Part shown: positions 16,860 to 24,781 of the stretch, one piece after another | Layout: every line of letters begins with the position of its first letter | Numbering within the stretch: the first letter of the stretch is position 1 | Assembly: GCA_002339265.1 (NCBI GenBank) | Contig: DDKG01000116.1 | Coordinates: 1-28,450, forward strand | DNA length: 28,450 bases | DNA from: Massilia sp. UBA2604 | Lineage (GTDB): Bacteria; Pseudomonadota; Gammaproteobacteria; Burkholderiales; Burkholderiaceae_D | Direction: 5' to 3' | Made by a program: the position numbers and the translations under genes | The notes under the pieces: model-generated | What the model saw: only the letters and a program-made list of their open reading frames with translations | Database searches by the model: none | Told to the model about the DNA's origin: nothing

Positions 16860-17318
16860 TCAGCGCGCTGCCACGATGGGATCAATACGCAGCCAGAATG
16901 TGACCGGGCCATCGTTGATGAGCGACACTTTCATGTCGGCACCAAATACGCCGGTCTCGACAATGCCATGCCGTTCCCGCGCCTGGCGCACGACATGCTC
17001 GAACAGGCGCCGCCCGTCTTCCGGCGCGGCGGCCGGCGAGAACGAGGGCCGCGTGCCCGATTTGGTGTCGGCTGCCAGCGTGAACTGCGGCACCAGCAGC
17101 AGGCCGCCCTTGGTGTCCGTGACGCTGCGGTTCATCTTGCCGGCCTCGTCCGAAAACACGCGATAGCCCAGCAGCTTGGTCAACAGCAGGTCGGCTTCTC
17201 GCTCGGTATCGCCCTTTTCGGCGCACACCAGCACCATCAGGCCGTGACCGATGGCGCCGACGGTCTGGCCGTCGACGCGCACCGCCGCTTCGCTCACGCG
17301 TTGCAGCAGGCCAATCAT
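16860..17318 (-). CDS. dtd: D-aminoacyl-tRNA deacylase
   Basis: 152 residues from ATG 17318, which overlaps the tyrS stop as ATGA. The conserved block [17 protein letters not shown] (77-93) and the Gly-cisPro motif NDGPVTFW (GP at 137-138) are both present. These form the active site that accepts only the achiral or D-configured aminoacyl ester. Cytoplasmic proofreading enzyme that frees tRNA from D-Tyr and other D-amino acids and from mischarged glycine. Coupling to tyrS makes sense, because TyrRS readily misloads D-Tyr. Confidence 0.97.
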   Translation of the reverse strand: MIGLLQRVSEAAVRVDGQTVGAIGHGLMVLVCAEKGDTEREADLLLTKLLGYRVFSDEAGKMNRSVTDTKGGLLLVPQFTLAADTKSGTRPSFSPAAAPEDGRRLFEHVVRQARERHGIVETGVFGADMKVSLINDGPVTFWLRIDPIVAAR

Positions 17319-18574
17319 GCGAGGGTCACGCGGGCGAACTTGCGCTTGCCGACCTGCACCACGACGGTGCCGGCCGCCACTTGCAGGCCCTTGTCGCTGA
17401 CCACGGCGCCGTCGATGCGCACGCCGCCCTGGTCGACCATGCGCATGGCTTCCGAGGTCGAGGCGCACAGGCCGGCGGCCTTCAGCAATTGCGGCAGGCC
17501 CAGCGGCGCGCCGGACAGCGACACTTCAGGCACGTCGTCCGGAATGCCGCCCTTGGAGCGGTTGACGAAGTCGGCCAGCGCATCGTCGGCCGCCGCGGCC
17601 GAGTGGAAGCGCGTGACGATCTCCTTGCCCAGCGCCACTTTCGCATCGCGTGGATTGGCGCCGCCGTCGATGGTCGCCTTCAATTGAGCGATGTCGTCGA
17701 GCGAGCGGAAGGACAGCAGGTTGAAATACTTCCACATCATCTCGTCAGAGATGCTCATCAGCTTGCCGAACATGCTGTTCGGGGCTTCGGTGATGCCAAT
17801 ATAGTTGTTCTTGGACTTGGACATCTTTTCGACGCCGTCCAGGCCTTCCAGCAGCGGCATGGTCAGGATGCACTGCGGCTCCTGACCATAGTCCTTCTGC
17901 AGCTCGCGGCCAACCAGCAAGTTGAATTTCTGGTCCGTTCCACCCAGCTCAAGGTCTGACTGCAAAGCGACCGAATCGTAGCCCTGCATCAGCGGATACA
18001 GGAACTCATGCACAGCGATCGGAGTCCCACTCTTGTAGCGCTTGGTGAAGTCGTCGCGCTCCATCATGCGGGCCACGGTGTAGCGCGAGGCGAGCTGGAT
18101 CATGCCGCGCGCGCCCAATGGGTCGCACCATTCGGAGTTGTAGCGGATTTCCGTGCGGCTGGCGTCCAGCACCAGCGACGCCTGGCGGAAATACGTCATC
18201 GCGTTTTCCTCAACCTGCTCGCGGGTCAGCGGCGGACGCGTGGCGTTGCGGCCCGACGGGTCGCCAATCATCGAGGTGAAATCGCCGATCAAGAAAATCA
18301 CCTGGTGACCCAAATCTTGCAATTGACGCAACTTGTTCAGCACTACGGTGTGGCCGAGATGCAAGTCCGGCGCCGTCGGATCCAGGCCCAGTTTGATGCG
18401 TAGTGGCTTGCCAGTTTGTTCCGATCGTGCCAGTTTCTGAGCGAAATCGCTTTCGATCAGCAATTCATCGACGCCGCGCTTGGCGATAGCAAGAGATTCA
18501 AGAACCTTGTCAGTCAGTGGCAAAGGTTTAATAGAAGTTGCCGAAGTACCATTACCGGCTGCGTTAGAGGTCAT
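17315..18574 (-). CDS. tyrS: Tyrosine--tRNA ligase
   Basis: 419 residues from ATG 18574; an in-frame GTG at 18634 would add 20 residues overlapping the promoter of the divergent peptidase gene. Class I signature HLGH in [19 protein letters not shown] motif in [10 protein letters not shown], and a C-terminal S4 RNA-binding domain ([28 protein letters not shown]). The motif spacing and short connective region fit the TyrZ-like bacterial TyrRS clade. It charges tRNA-Tyr. No strong ribosome site precedes either start. It heads a minus-strand run with dtd, with which it overlaps by four bases. Confidence 0.96.
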   Translation of the reverse strand: MTSNAAGNGTSATSIKPLPLTDKVLESLAIAKRGVDELLIESDFAQKLARSEQTGKPLRIKLGLDPTAPDLHLGHTVVLNKLRQLQDLGHQVIFLIGDFTSMIGDPSGRNATRPPLTREQVEENAMTYFRQASLVLDASRTEIRYNSEWCDPLGARGMIQLASRYTVARMMERDDFTKRYKSGTPIAVHEFLYPLMQGYDSVALQSDLELGGTDQKFNLLVGRELQKDYGQEPQCILTMPLLEGLDGVEKMSKSKNNYIGITEAPNSMFGKLMSISDEMMWKYFNLLSFRSLDDIAQLKATIDGGANPRDAKVALGKEIVTRFHSAAAADDALADFVNRSKGGIPDDVPEVSLSGAPLGLPQLLKAAGLCASTSEAMRMVDQGGVRIDGAVVSDKGLQVAAGTVVVQVGKRKFARVTLA

Positions 18575-18603
18575 AAATTCGTGTAGGAAATTGGCTAAAA
18601 CGG

Positions 18604-18630
18604 TTGTAGGACCACATCTTTTGGTATAAT
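18604..18630 (+). promoter_or_regulatory. Promoter of the M23 peptidase gene
   Basis: A perfect -10 TATAAT (18625-18630) is preceded by TGG, giving an extended -10. TTGTAG (18604-18609) is a weak -35 at a 15-base spacing. Transcription would start near 18637, about 86 bases before the ATG at 18723. The region lies in the divergent gap with tyrS. Confidence 0.6.
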
Positions 18631-18722
18631 TCACGATCCTGTTTTCGTTTCCTAGAGAAAACTTTTTCGGATACGACAGAACATGGCCCTTGAAAGTTCA
18701 GCCGCAAATTTTAACTGATTGC

Positions 18723-20087
18723 ATGAACCCTATACAGAAAATCACTGGTAAAAGCCTGCTAGCGCTAGTGCCGAAGACCCGCAAAGCCCGCGTCCTGAGC
18801 GCCGGCGCCGTCTTCCTCAGCGTGTGCGCCTTCGGCGCCGTGGGTGTTGCCCCGATCGCTCCCGATCCTTCCGACCTGCCCGTCACCTCCGTTGCGCAAG
18901 ACCTGGAACTGCCGAACCTGGCCGACCAGATCGCCGCACTCCAGCAAGACGAGCAGCAATTCATCCACGAAGAACGCATCCGCCGCGGCGATTCGCTCGG
19001 CTCGCTCTTCACCCGCCTCGGCATCGAGGACGCGCAAGCGCAAAAGTTCGTCCGTTCCGACAAGCTCGCCAAGCGCTTGCTGTCGCTCCAGACCGGCAAG
19101 CGCATCCAGGCCGAGACCGACGAGAACGGCCTGCTGCTGTCGATGCGCGCCACCGTCACCGACGGCAAGAATGGCGAAGCGCGCACGATCAGCGTCGAGC
19201 GCAAGGGCGAGGAATTCGTCGCCCTCGAGGCGCCGGCCAAGCTCGAGCGCCGCGTCGAAATGCGTTCGCGCGAGATCGTCAGCTCGCTGTATGCGGCCAC
19301 CGACGCCAACGTCGATGGCGGCAGCATCCCGGATTCGGTCGTTGGCCAGATCATCGAGATGTTCTCGACCAATATCGACTTCCGCAGCGACGTCAAGCGC
19401 GGTGACCGTTTCAATGTCGTGTACGAGACCTTCTGGCTCGACGGCGAACTGATCAAGACGGGCCGCATCCTGGCCGGCGAATTCGTCAACCGCGGCACCA
19501 GCTACCAGTCGGTCTGGTACGAAGATCCGGTGTCCAAGCAGGGTGGTTACTACTCGCTGGACGGCAAGTCGCTCAAGAAAGCCTTCCTCAAGTCGCCGCT
19601 GCAATATTCGCGCGTCTCGTCGGGCTTCTCGATGCGCAAGCACCCGATCTCGGGCAAGTTCAAGGCCCATAAAGGCGTCGACTTCGCGGCCGCCACCGGC
19701 ACCCCGATCCGCGCCGTGGCCGATGCCACCGTCGACTTCGCAGGCAACGGCAATGGCTACGGCAATATGGTCGTCCTGAAGCACTGGTCGAACTACAGCA
19801 CCGCCTACGCCCACATGAGCCGTATCGCTCCAGGCATGCGCAAGGGCGCCAAGATCACCCAGGGCCAGGTGATCGGCTACGTCGGCTCCACCGGCTGGTC
19901 GACCGGCCCGCACCTGCACTATGAATTCCGCGTTGCAGGCGTGGCCAAGGATCCGAACAAGTTCAAGTCGCTGGCCCAGCAACCGCTGAACCAGGCCGAA
20001 CTGGCACGCTTCCGCATGGCCGCCGCCGAGATGAACCACCGCTTCTCGCTGATGGCGCCAAGCGGCTCGTCGATGGCTGCACGCTAA
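18723..20087 (+). CDS. M23 family peptidoglycan endopeptidase
   Basis: 454 residues from ATG 18723; an in-frame TTG at 18690 would add 11 residues and cannot be excluded, as neither has a good ribosome site. Residues 22-42 are a signal-anchor. About 80-160 resembles the OapA/LysM-like substrate-occluding domain of MepM/Csd3-type proteins, and 185-290 is a second regulatory domain. The LytM zinc peptidase domain (300-420) keeps all ligands: His316 and Asp320 (HKGVD), catalytic His364 (AYAHMS), His397 and His399 (PHLHYEF). It therefore should cleave peptide cross-links in the periplasm. It is followed by a terminator and anmK. Confidence 0.94.
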   Translation: MNPIQKITGKSLLALVPKTRKARVLSAGAVFLSVCAFGAVGVAPIAPDPSDLPVTSVAQDLELPNLADQIAALQQDEQQFIHEERIRRGDSLGSLFTRLGIEDAQAQKFVRSDKLAKRLLSLQTGKRIQAETDENGLLLSMRATVTDGKNGEARTISVERKGEEFVALEAPAKLERRVEMRSREIVSSLYAATDANVDGGSIPDSVVGQIIEMFSTNIDFRSDVKRGDRFNVVYETFWLDGELIKTGRILAGEFVNRGTSYQSVWYEDPVSKQGGYYSLDGKSLKKAFLKSPLQYSRVSSGFSMRKHPISGKFKAHKGVDFAAATGTPIRAVADATVDFAGNGNGYGNMVVLKHWSNYSTAYAHMSRIAPGMRKGAKITQGQVIGYVGSTGWSTGPHLHYEFRVAGVAKDPNKFKSLAQQPLNQAELARFRMAAAEMNHRFSLMAPSGSSMAAR

Positions 20088-20106
20088 GCCGCACAGCTCC
20101 ATGTAG

Positions 20107-20147
20107 AACGCCCTCTCGCATTTCGGTGCCAGGGGGCGTTTTCTTTT
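20107..20147 (+). terminator. Rho-independent terminator after the M23 gene
   Basis: AACGCCCTC (20107-20115) pairs with the run ending at 20140 (GGGGGCGTT, one G-U pair) over a 16-base loop, and TTTTCTTTT follows. It ends about 19 bases before the anmK start codon, so anmK needs read-through or a promoter inside this element. Confidence 0.7.
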
Positions 20148-20165
20148 GTATGCGTTGAGGACACC

Positions 20166-21263
20166 ATGAACGACACTCCCTCCCTCTTCATCGGCCTGAT
20201 GTCCGGCACCAGCCTCGACGGCGTCGACGGCGTGCTGGCCGATTTCAACAACGGCGCGATCCAGACCCTGTCGGCCGCCTTCACCCCTTTCCCCGCCGAG
20301 CTGCGCAGCGAACTGATGGCCCTGCAGGCCGCCAGCCACAACGAGCTGGAGCGCGAAGCGCTGGCCGCCAACGCGCTCGCCCAGGTCTATGCCGACTGCG
20401 TGCGCTCACTACTGCCATCCTGCCCGGCGCCGCTGACGGCGGTCGCGGTCCACGGCCAGACCATCCGCCACCGCCCCGAACTGGGCTTCACGCGCCAGAC
20501 CAATAATCCGGCCCTGCTGGCCGAACTCACCGGCATCGACGTGATCGCCGACTTCCGCAGCCGCGACGTCGCCGCCGGCGGCCAAGGCGCGCCGCTGGTG
20601 CCGGCCTTCCACGATGCCGCCTTCGGCAAACCAGGCGCCGCGCGTGTGGTGGTCAACATCGGCGGCATCGGCAATATCAGCGTGCTGCACGGCGACGGCC
20701 GCGTGACCGGTTTCGATACCGGTCCCGGCAATGTGCTGATGGATTTGTGGATCGCGCACCACCAGGGCCGCGCCTACGACGAGGACGGCGCCTGGGGCGC
20801 CAGCGGCGCGGTGCACGAGCCGCTATTGAACGAACTGCTCGACGAACCCTACTTCAGCCAGCCGGCGCCCAAGAGCACTGGCCGCGACCTGTTCCATGAA
20901 CCATGGCTGAATGCCAAGCTCGCGCAGTATGGCGACGTCGCGCCAAACGACGTGCAAGCCACGCTGACGCAGTTGACGGCGGTGACGATCGCGCGCGCGA
21001 TCCGCGACGAAGGGGTGACGCCGGACGCGGTCTACGTCTGCGGCGGCGGCGCCTATAACGGCGCGCTGCTGCGCGCCATCGGCGCCGAACTCGGTGGGGT
21101 GAAGGTGGCCTCGACGGCGGAACTGGGCGTGGCGCCCAACCGGGTCGAGGCGCTCGCCTTCGCCTGGCTGGGCTGGCGCTTCATGCAGCGCGAAGCGGGC
21201 AACCTGGCGGCCGTCACCGGCGCGCGCGGTCCACGCATCCTGGGGGCGCTGTATCCGGCCTGA
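20166..21263 (+). CDS. anmK: Anhydro-N-acetylmuramic acid kinase
   Basis: 365 residues. Sugar-kinase/actin-fold enzyme with the family start FIGLMSGTSLDGVDGVL, the phosphate motif VNIGGIGNISVL, FDTGPGN and VYVCGGGAYNG. It converts 1,6-anhydro-MurNAc plus ATP to MurNAc-6-phosphate, feeding wall fragments back into metabolism in the cytoplasm. TGAGGA lies just before the ATG. It follows the M23 endopeptidase gene, a sensible pairing of wall cleavage and recycling, though a terminator separates them. Its stop codon lies within a 13-base tandem repeat. Confidence 0.97.
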   Translation: MNDTPSLFIGLMSGTSLDGVDGVLADFNNGAIQTLSAAFTPFPAELRSELMALQAASHNELEREALAANALAQVYADCVRSLLPSCPAPLTAVAVHGQTIRHRPELGFTRQTNNPALLAELTGIDVIADFRSRDVAAGGQGAPLVPAFHDAAFGKPGAARVVVNIGGIGNISVLHGDGRVTGFDTGPGNVLMDLWIAHHQGRAYDEDGAWGASGAVHEPLLNELLDEPYFSQPAPKSTGRDLFHEPWLNAKLAQYGDVAPNDVQATLTQLTAVTIARAIRDEGVTPDAVYVCGGGAYNGALLRAIGAELGGVKVASTAELGVAPNRVEALAFAWLGWRFMQREAGNLAAVTGARGPRILGALYPA

Positions 21264-21290
21264 GGACCCGGCCTGATGACCCGGCCTGAA
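21252..21290. repeat. Three 13-base tandem repeats across the anmK stop
   Basis: Three adjacent 13-base units (21252-21264, 21265-21277, 21278-21290) share CCGGCCTGA. Units 2 and 3 differ only in the last base; unit 1 matches unit 2 at 10 of 13. The anmK TGA is in unit 1. Because 13 is not a multiple of three, the TGAs at 21261, 21274 and 21287 fall in all three forward frames. Confidence 0.85.
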
Positions 21291-21312
21291 ACTCAGGCGG
21301 CCAGGCCTTTTT
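21283..21312 (+). terminator. Possible terminator after anmK
   Basis: GGCCTG (21283-21288) and CAGGCC (21302-21307) can form a 6-bp stem over 13 bases, followed directly by TTTTT (21308-21312). It overlaps the 3' end of the convergent small gene. The short stem keeps confidence modest. Confidence 0.4.
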
Positions 21313-21559
21313 GCAGCAGCTGCGCCACCAGCTCGTTCATGTCGACGCCCTGTTCCTTGCTCCGTGCCTGCAGCTGCTGCACCAGGTCGCCGTTGAGCTT
21401 GACGGCAAACGGCACCAGTCCCAGCGCACGGTCGCGCTCGCGTTGTTCGCGGCGGTCGAGGGCGGCTGCATCGCCCGGCTTGCCGATCACGGCGCCCTTG
21501 GGACCCATTTTGTTCATCAGCTTCTTGGCATCGAATTTTGCCAGCTCGTTCTTGTTCAT
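21293..21559 (-). CDS. Small hypothetical protein with ribbon-helix-helix-like C-terminus
   Basis: 88 residues. The N-terminal half is basic and polar (LAKFDAKKLMNKMG, then RREQRERDRALG). The C-terminal 40 residues read as a beta strand (LVPFAVKLN) followed by two helices (GDLVQQLQARSKEQGVD and MNELVAQLLQKGL). That is the order and size of a ribbon-helix-helix DNA-binding domain of the Arc/MetJ type. It could be a small repressor; the target is unknown. It follows a 75-residue gene by 35 bases on the same strand. The RHH call is inference from pattern. Confidence 0.72.
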   Translation of the reverse strand: MNKNELAKFDAKKLMNKMGPKGAVIGKPGDAAALDRREQRERDRALGLVPFAVKLNGDLVQQLQARSKEQGVDMNELVAQLLQKGLAA

Positions 21560-21594
21560 TGCTTACCTTGATGTTGAATTGATATCTTGCGAGG

Positions 21595-21822
21595 TCAGTC
21601 GAGACGCTTGAGCCGCTGGCCGAGGATGCCCCACTGGCACGGCACGCCATCGACCTCGCCGCACAGTGCCCAGCCGGTGCCGATTTTTTCCACCGTGACG
21701 TCGGACTCGATCTCTTTCGCAAGCTTCTCGGCCCAGCCTTTTGCGGCTCCCTGCCCCTTGAACAATTCCTTGCCCTCGTAGATCACGGTGGCGTCGAACA
21801 CCGGCATGGCGAAAACGGTCAT
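21595..21822 (-). CDS. Small hypothetical protein (75 aa)
   Basis: 75 residues with GAGGA just upstream of the ATG at 21822. Predicted soluble alpha/beta protein: strands around FDATVIYEGKEL, a helix GWAEKLAKEIESD, then strands VTVEKIGTGWALCG and VPCQWGILG. Two cysteines lie in the C-terminal half. No family is recognised. It is encoded directly upstream of the RHH-like gene and probably shares its transcript. Coding bias matches neighbours. Confidence 0.65.
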   Translation of the reverse strand: MTVFAMPVFDATVIYEGKELFKGQGAAKGWAEKLAKEIESDVTVEKIGTGWALCGEVDGVPCQWGILGQRLKRLD

Positions 21823-21880
21823 TACATCCTCTGTCTCAAAAAAGCGTCATGCTACCACCGCGCATCGGCTGCGCAGGTAG

Positions 21881-21912
21881 TAAAAACAAACGGCCCGCTT
21901 GTGCGGGCCGTT
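21881..21912 (-). terminator. Rho-independent terminator of erpA
   Basis: AACGGCCCGC (21889-21898) and GCGGGCCGTT (21903-21912) form a perfect 10-bp stem with loop TTGT. On the minus strand it is followed by a T-rich run (bases 21881-21888 read as TTGTTTTTA-like sequence). It lies 37 bases after the erpA stop. Confidence 0.85.
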
Positions 21913-21949
21913 GATGATCCAGACCAAGGTCTGGATGGGCAGGCAACGA

Positions 21950-22318
21950 TTACGCCGAGAACGACGAACCGCAGCCGCAGGTCGAGGTGGCGTTCGGGTT
22001 CTTGATCACGAACTGGGCGCCTTCGAGGTCGTCCTTGTAGTCGATCTCGGCGCCGACCAGGTACTGGTAGCTCATCGAGTCGATCAGCAGCTGGACGCCT
22101 GCCTTTTCCATCGTCGTATCGTCTTCATTGACGATCTCGTCGAAGGTGAAACCATATTGGAAACCCGAGCAGCCGCCGCCCTGCACGAAGACGCGCAGTT
22201 TCAGGTCGGGGTTGCCTTCTTCTTCGATCAGCTGAGCAACTTTCTGTGCGGCGCTGTCGGTGAAGTTGATTGGTACGGGGATCGTGTCGAAATCTACTAC
22301 TTCGGCGACTGCGGTCAT
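21950..22318 (-). CDS. erpA: Iron-sulfur cluster insertion protein ErpA
   Basis: 122 residues from ATG 22318, chosen because AGGAG lies 7-11 bases upstream; the open frame to 22345 adds nine poorly conserved residues. A-type Fe-S carrier (HesB/IscA fold) with the three conserved cysteines: Cys50 in [11 protein letters not shown], and Cys114 and Cys116 in STCGCGSSF. The long acidic middle ([17 protein letters not shown]) is typical of ErpA rather than IscA. It passes 4Fe-4S clusters to apo-enzymes. It has its own strong terminator and no isc genes nearby, as is usual for erpA in Burkholderiales. Confidence 0.95.
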   Translation of the reverse strand: MTAVAEVVDFDTIPVPINFTDSAAQKVAQLIEEEGNPDLKLRVFVQGGGCSGFQYGFTFDEIVNEDDTTMEKAGVQLLIDSMSYQYLVGAEIDYKDDLEGAQFVIKNPNATSTCGCGSSFSA

Positions 22319-22371
22319 GGGAAAGCTCCTGAATAAATCAAACACCGTCCATTATAGACGGTTAGCGGGAC

Positions 22372-22773
22372 TCATGCTGCCGACCCTTCGACAGCGTCGG
22401 CTAGATGAAACACCGGCTCGCTGGCGGGTTGATGCGTTAATTTACCTGTTACTAACGCTCCGCCGTGCATCTCGAGCAAACGGTAGTGGACATCCCCATT
22501 AATGCGGCCTTTCGGCTGTAATTCAAGGAGTTCCGACGAATAAACCGCACCGGCAATATAACCATTGACCACCAGGCTGGCGCAGCGCACCTCGCCTTCG
22601 ATGCGCGCATGCTCCGACACGATCAGCATGCTGTCGGCGCCATCCACCGCCACCACGTTGCCGTGGACCTCACCGTCGATGCGCAGCCCGCCGGTGAAGC
22701 ACAGGTCCCCCTCGATGCGGGCCGAGATCCCGACCAGGCTGTCTATCTCGCTTTTCACTTGTCGACCGAACAT
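22372..22773 (-). CDS. Bactofilin family cytoskeletal protein
   Basis: 133 residues from ATG 22773 (GAGGTG upstream); the open frame to 22818 adds an unsupported N-terminus. The bactofilin beta-helix core spans about 18-110, with repeating short strands such as SARIEGDLCFTGGLRIDGEVHG, SEHARIEGEV and LLELQPKGRINGDVHY. Short polar tails flank the core. Bactofilins polymerise without nucleotide into membrane-associated filaments that place wall-modifying enzymes. It lies downstream of argC, upstream of erpA and within 2.3 kb of an M23 endopeptidase gene, a frequent bactofilin partner. Confidence 0.93.
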   Translation of the reverse strand: MFGRQVKSEIDSLVGISARIEGDLCFTGGLRIDGEVHGNVVAVDGADSMLIVSEHARIEGEVRCASLVVNGYIAGAVYSSELLELQPKGRINGDVHYRLLEMHGGALVTGKLTHQPASEPVFHLADAVEGSAA

Positions 22774-22884
22774 GACGCACCTCTGAGGAAGATTGACCGC
22801 TGGATTAAATGTGTCCAACAGTCAATTTACCCGGCTCAAAGGTCGTCGCTTTGATCTGCGTCGGGTCCGCAACAAGCGTGGTGC

Positions 22885-23922
22885 TTATGGCAACAGCGCG
22901 ATCTGCTGCAGGCCCTTCGATTCTTCCAGGCCGAACATCAGGTTCATGCACTGCACGGCCTGGCCCGATGCGCCCTTGACCAGGTTGTCCTGCACCACCA
23001 GGATCACGACGGTATCAGTGCCTTCAGGACGGTGCAGCGCCAGGCGCAGCATGTTCGAGCCGCGGGTCGAGCGCGTCTCTGGATGCGAACCGAACGGCAT
23101 GACGTCGACGAATTCGCTGTCCTTGTATTGTTCTTCGAACAGCGCCTGCAGGGCGGCGTTGTCGATCTCCTTGGTCAGGCGCGCATACAGGGTCGCGTGC
23201 ATGCCGCGGATCATCGGCACCAGGTGCGGGGTGAAGATCAGGCCGACCTTCTGGTCGGTATAGCGCGCCAGCTGGGCCGAGGTTTCCGGGGTGTGGCGGT
23301 GACCGTGGACACCGTAAGCCTTGAAGTTGTCGCTCGACTCCGAGAACAGCGTGCCGATCTCGGCCTTGCGGCCGGCGCCGGAGACGCCCGACTTGCAGTC
23401 GGCGATCAGGCTGGCGGCGTCGATCAGGCCGGCCTTCAACAGCGGGTAATAACCCAGCTGCATCGTGGTCGGGTAGCAGCCCGGGTTGGCGATCAGGCGC
23501 GCGCCCTTGATAGCCTCGCGGTTCAGTTCCGGCAGGCCATATACCGCCTCATCCAGCAGCTCGGGCGCGGTGTGCTCGATCTTGTACCATTTTTCGAACA
23601 CGGCGCGGTCCTTGATGCGGAAGTCCGCCGCCAGGTCGATCACCTTGACGCCGGCCGCCAGCAGCTCGGGCGCCTGGGCCATCGCCACGCCGTGCGGGGT
23701 GGCGAAGAACACCACGTCGCACTGCTTCAGGTCGGCTTTATCCGGGCTCGAGAAGGCGATATCCACGCGGCCGCGCAGCGAAGGAAACATGTCGGCCACC
23801 GGCAGGCCGTCTTCCTTGCGCGACGTGATCGCGGTCAGTTGCACATCCGGATGAACGGCCAACAGCCGCAGCAATTCCACGCCCGTGTATCCGGTTCCGC
23901 CAACGATGCCAACTTTGATCAT
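22885..23922 (-). CDS. argC: N-acetyl-gamma-glutamyl-phosphate reductase
   Basis: 345 residues, the long-type ArgC. NADP-binding N-terminus [19 protein letters not shown], catalytic Cys149 in [12 protein letters not shown], then [11 protein letters not shown] and the histidine-containing VHGHRHTPE. It reduces N-acetylglutamyl phosphate to the semialdehyde, the third step of arginine synthesis, in the cytoplasm. GGAGAAGGA precedes the ATG. In the 100 bases upstream a TTAAAAT on the minus strand is a possible -10; I saw no clear arginine-repressor box. Confidence 0.97.
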   Translation of the reverse strand: MIKVGIVGGTGYTGVELLRLLAVHPDVQLTAITSRKEDGLPVADMFPSLRGRVDIAFSSPDKADLKQCDVVFFATPHGVAMAQAPELLAAGVKVIDLAADFRIKDRAVFEKWYKIEHTAPELLDEAVYGLPELNREAIKGARLIANPGCYPTTMQLGYYPLLKAGLIDAASLIADCKSGVSGAGRKAEIGTLFSESSDNFKAYGVHGHRHTPETSAQLARYTDQKVGLIFTPHLVPMIRGMHATLYARLTKEIDNAALQALFEEQYKDSEFVDVMPFGSHPETRSTRGSNMLRLALHRPEGTDTVVILVVQDNLVKGASGQAVQCMNLMFGLEESKGLQQIALLP

Positions 23923-24025
23923 GTCCGTTCCTTCTCCAAAAATAAATGTCCCGCAGGATGAAGGCGCAATTTTAACAGCCTGACCAGATCGACGCGCACC
24001 GCCGGTCGCCCCGGTCCATCACGGC

Positions 24026-24760
24026 TCAGCCTTGCGTGTCGGGCGTGATCGACTTGATGACCTGCCCCTGGGCGTCCAGCATGTGGATTTCGGCCTTGCC
24101 CTCGGCGGTCACCAGCAGCCGCATGCGCGTGCGGCCCTTGGCATCCTTCAATTGCAAGGTCGAACCCTTGTCGCCTGTATTGCCGAGCCAGATGCGATTA
24201 CCGCCCAGCCGCCCGGACTCTGACAGATCATTCCAGTAGGCACGACGCTGCGCTTCCGGCAACTTCTGCGCCTCGTCCTTGAAACGCTTCACGTCGTCCC
24301 GCGAGGTCAACGTAAATGGCGGCACGTCGTTGATGCTCAGCCCCGTCATCTGGTGGCTGGCGCTGTCGTTATTGATGAGCTGCATGGTCTGGTCCTGACG
24401 GAAGCGGTCGAAGGTCAGCGACAGGCCGGAAGAAATCTTGCCATCCGCGCCAATGCTGCCTTTCTGGATCAGGCCGCCGTTTTCCGTGCCTTCCTCACTG
24501 ATGAACAGCATGCCGGCAAAGGCGCGCCGGTCCGGGCGCGTGCCCTCCTTGCCCTGGGTGAAGTCGCCGGGGAACTGGGCCTTGTTGGACAGGATGATGC
24601 GCTTGGTGCCGTCCGGCTCGACGATATTGATCCGGCCGACGGTGATCTCGTCGAAGCTGGCCCGGCGTGCGGGATCGCTGGCGCCGCTCAAGGTCACGAT
24701 GGCGGCCAACCCGGCGGCCATGGTCGTGGCGCCGGCGAGGAAGGTGCGAAGGTGGGACAT
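24026..24760 (-). CDS. Exported or membrane-anchored protein of unknown family
   Basis: 244 residues; AAGGAG lies a few bases upstream of the ATG. An N-terminal hydrophobic segment (7-25) could be a signal peptide or anchor. The body is polar and beta-rich with no catalytic motif I recognise. A short pattern recurs: EPDGTKRIIL (48-57), DAKGRTRMRLLV (206-217) and DAQGQVIKSI (229-238), suggesting related beta-hairpin repeats at both ends. It follows a membrane-anchored XRE regulator by 21 bases, so the two are an operon and may work together as a sensor or effector partner. The function is unknown. Confidence 0.82.
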   Translation of the reverse strand: MSHLRTFLAGATTMAAGLAAIVTLSGASDPARRASFDEITVGRINIVEPDGTKRIILSNKAQFPGDFTQGKEGTRPDRRAFAGMLFISEEGTENGGLIQKGSIGADGKISSGLSLTFDRFRQDQTMQLINNDSASHQMTGLSINDVPPFTLTSRDDVKRFKDEAQKLPEAQRRAYWNDLSESGRLGGNRIWLGNTGDKGSTLQLKDAKGRTRMRLLVTAEGKAEIHMLDAQGQVIKSITPDTQG

Positions 24761-24781
24761 GGGATCTCCTTGGATGGCCGC

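Noticed and set aside
18765..20339. A 524-codon frame antisense to the M23 gene and start of anmK
   Set aside because: Spans two clear genes and a terminator on the other strand; no recognisable domain.
21293..21822. A toxin-antitoxin module made of the two small genes
   Set aside because: Size and an RHH-like end suggest it, but the 75-residue protein resembles no toxin family I know, the 35-base gap is looser than usual, and the locus looks like core genome.
23923..24025. An arginine-repressor box upstream of argC
   Set aside because: No pair of ARG-box-like palindromes could be found by eye; only a possible -10 element is visible.
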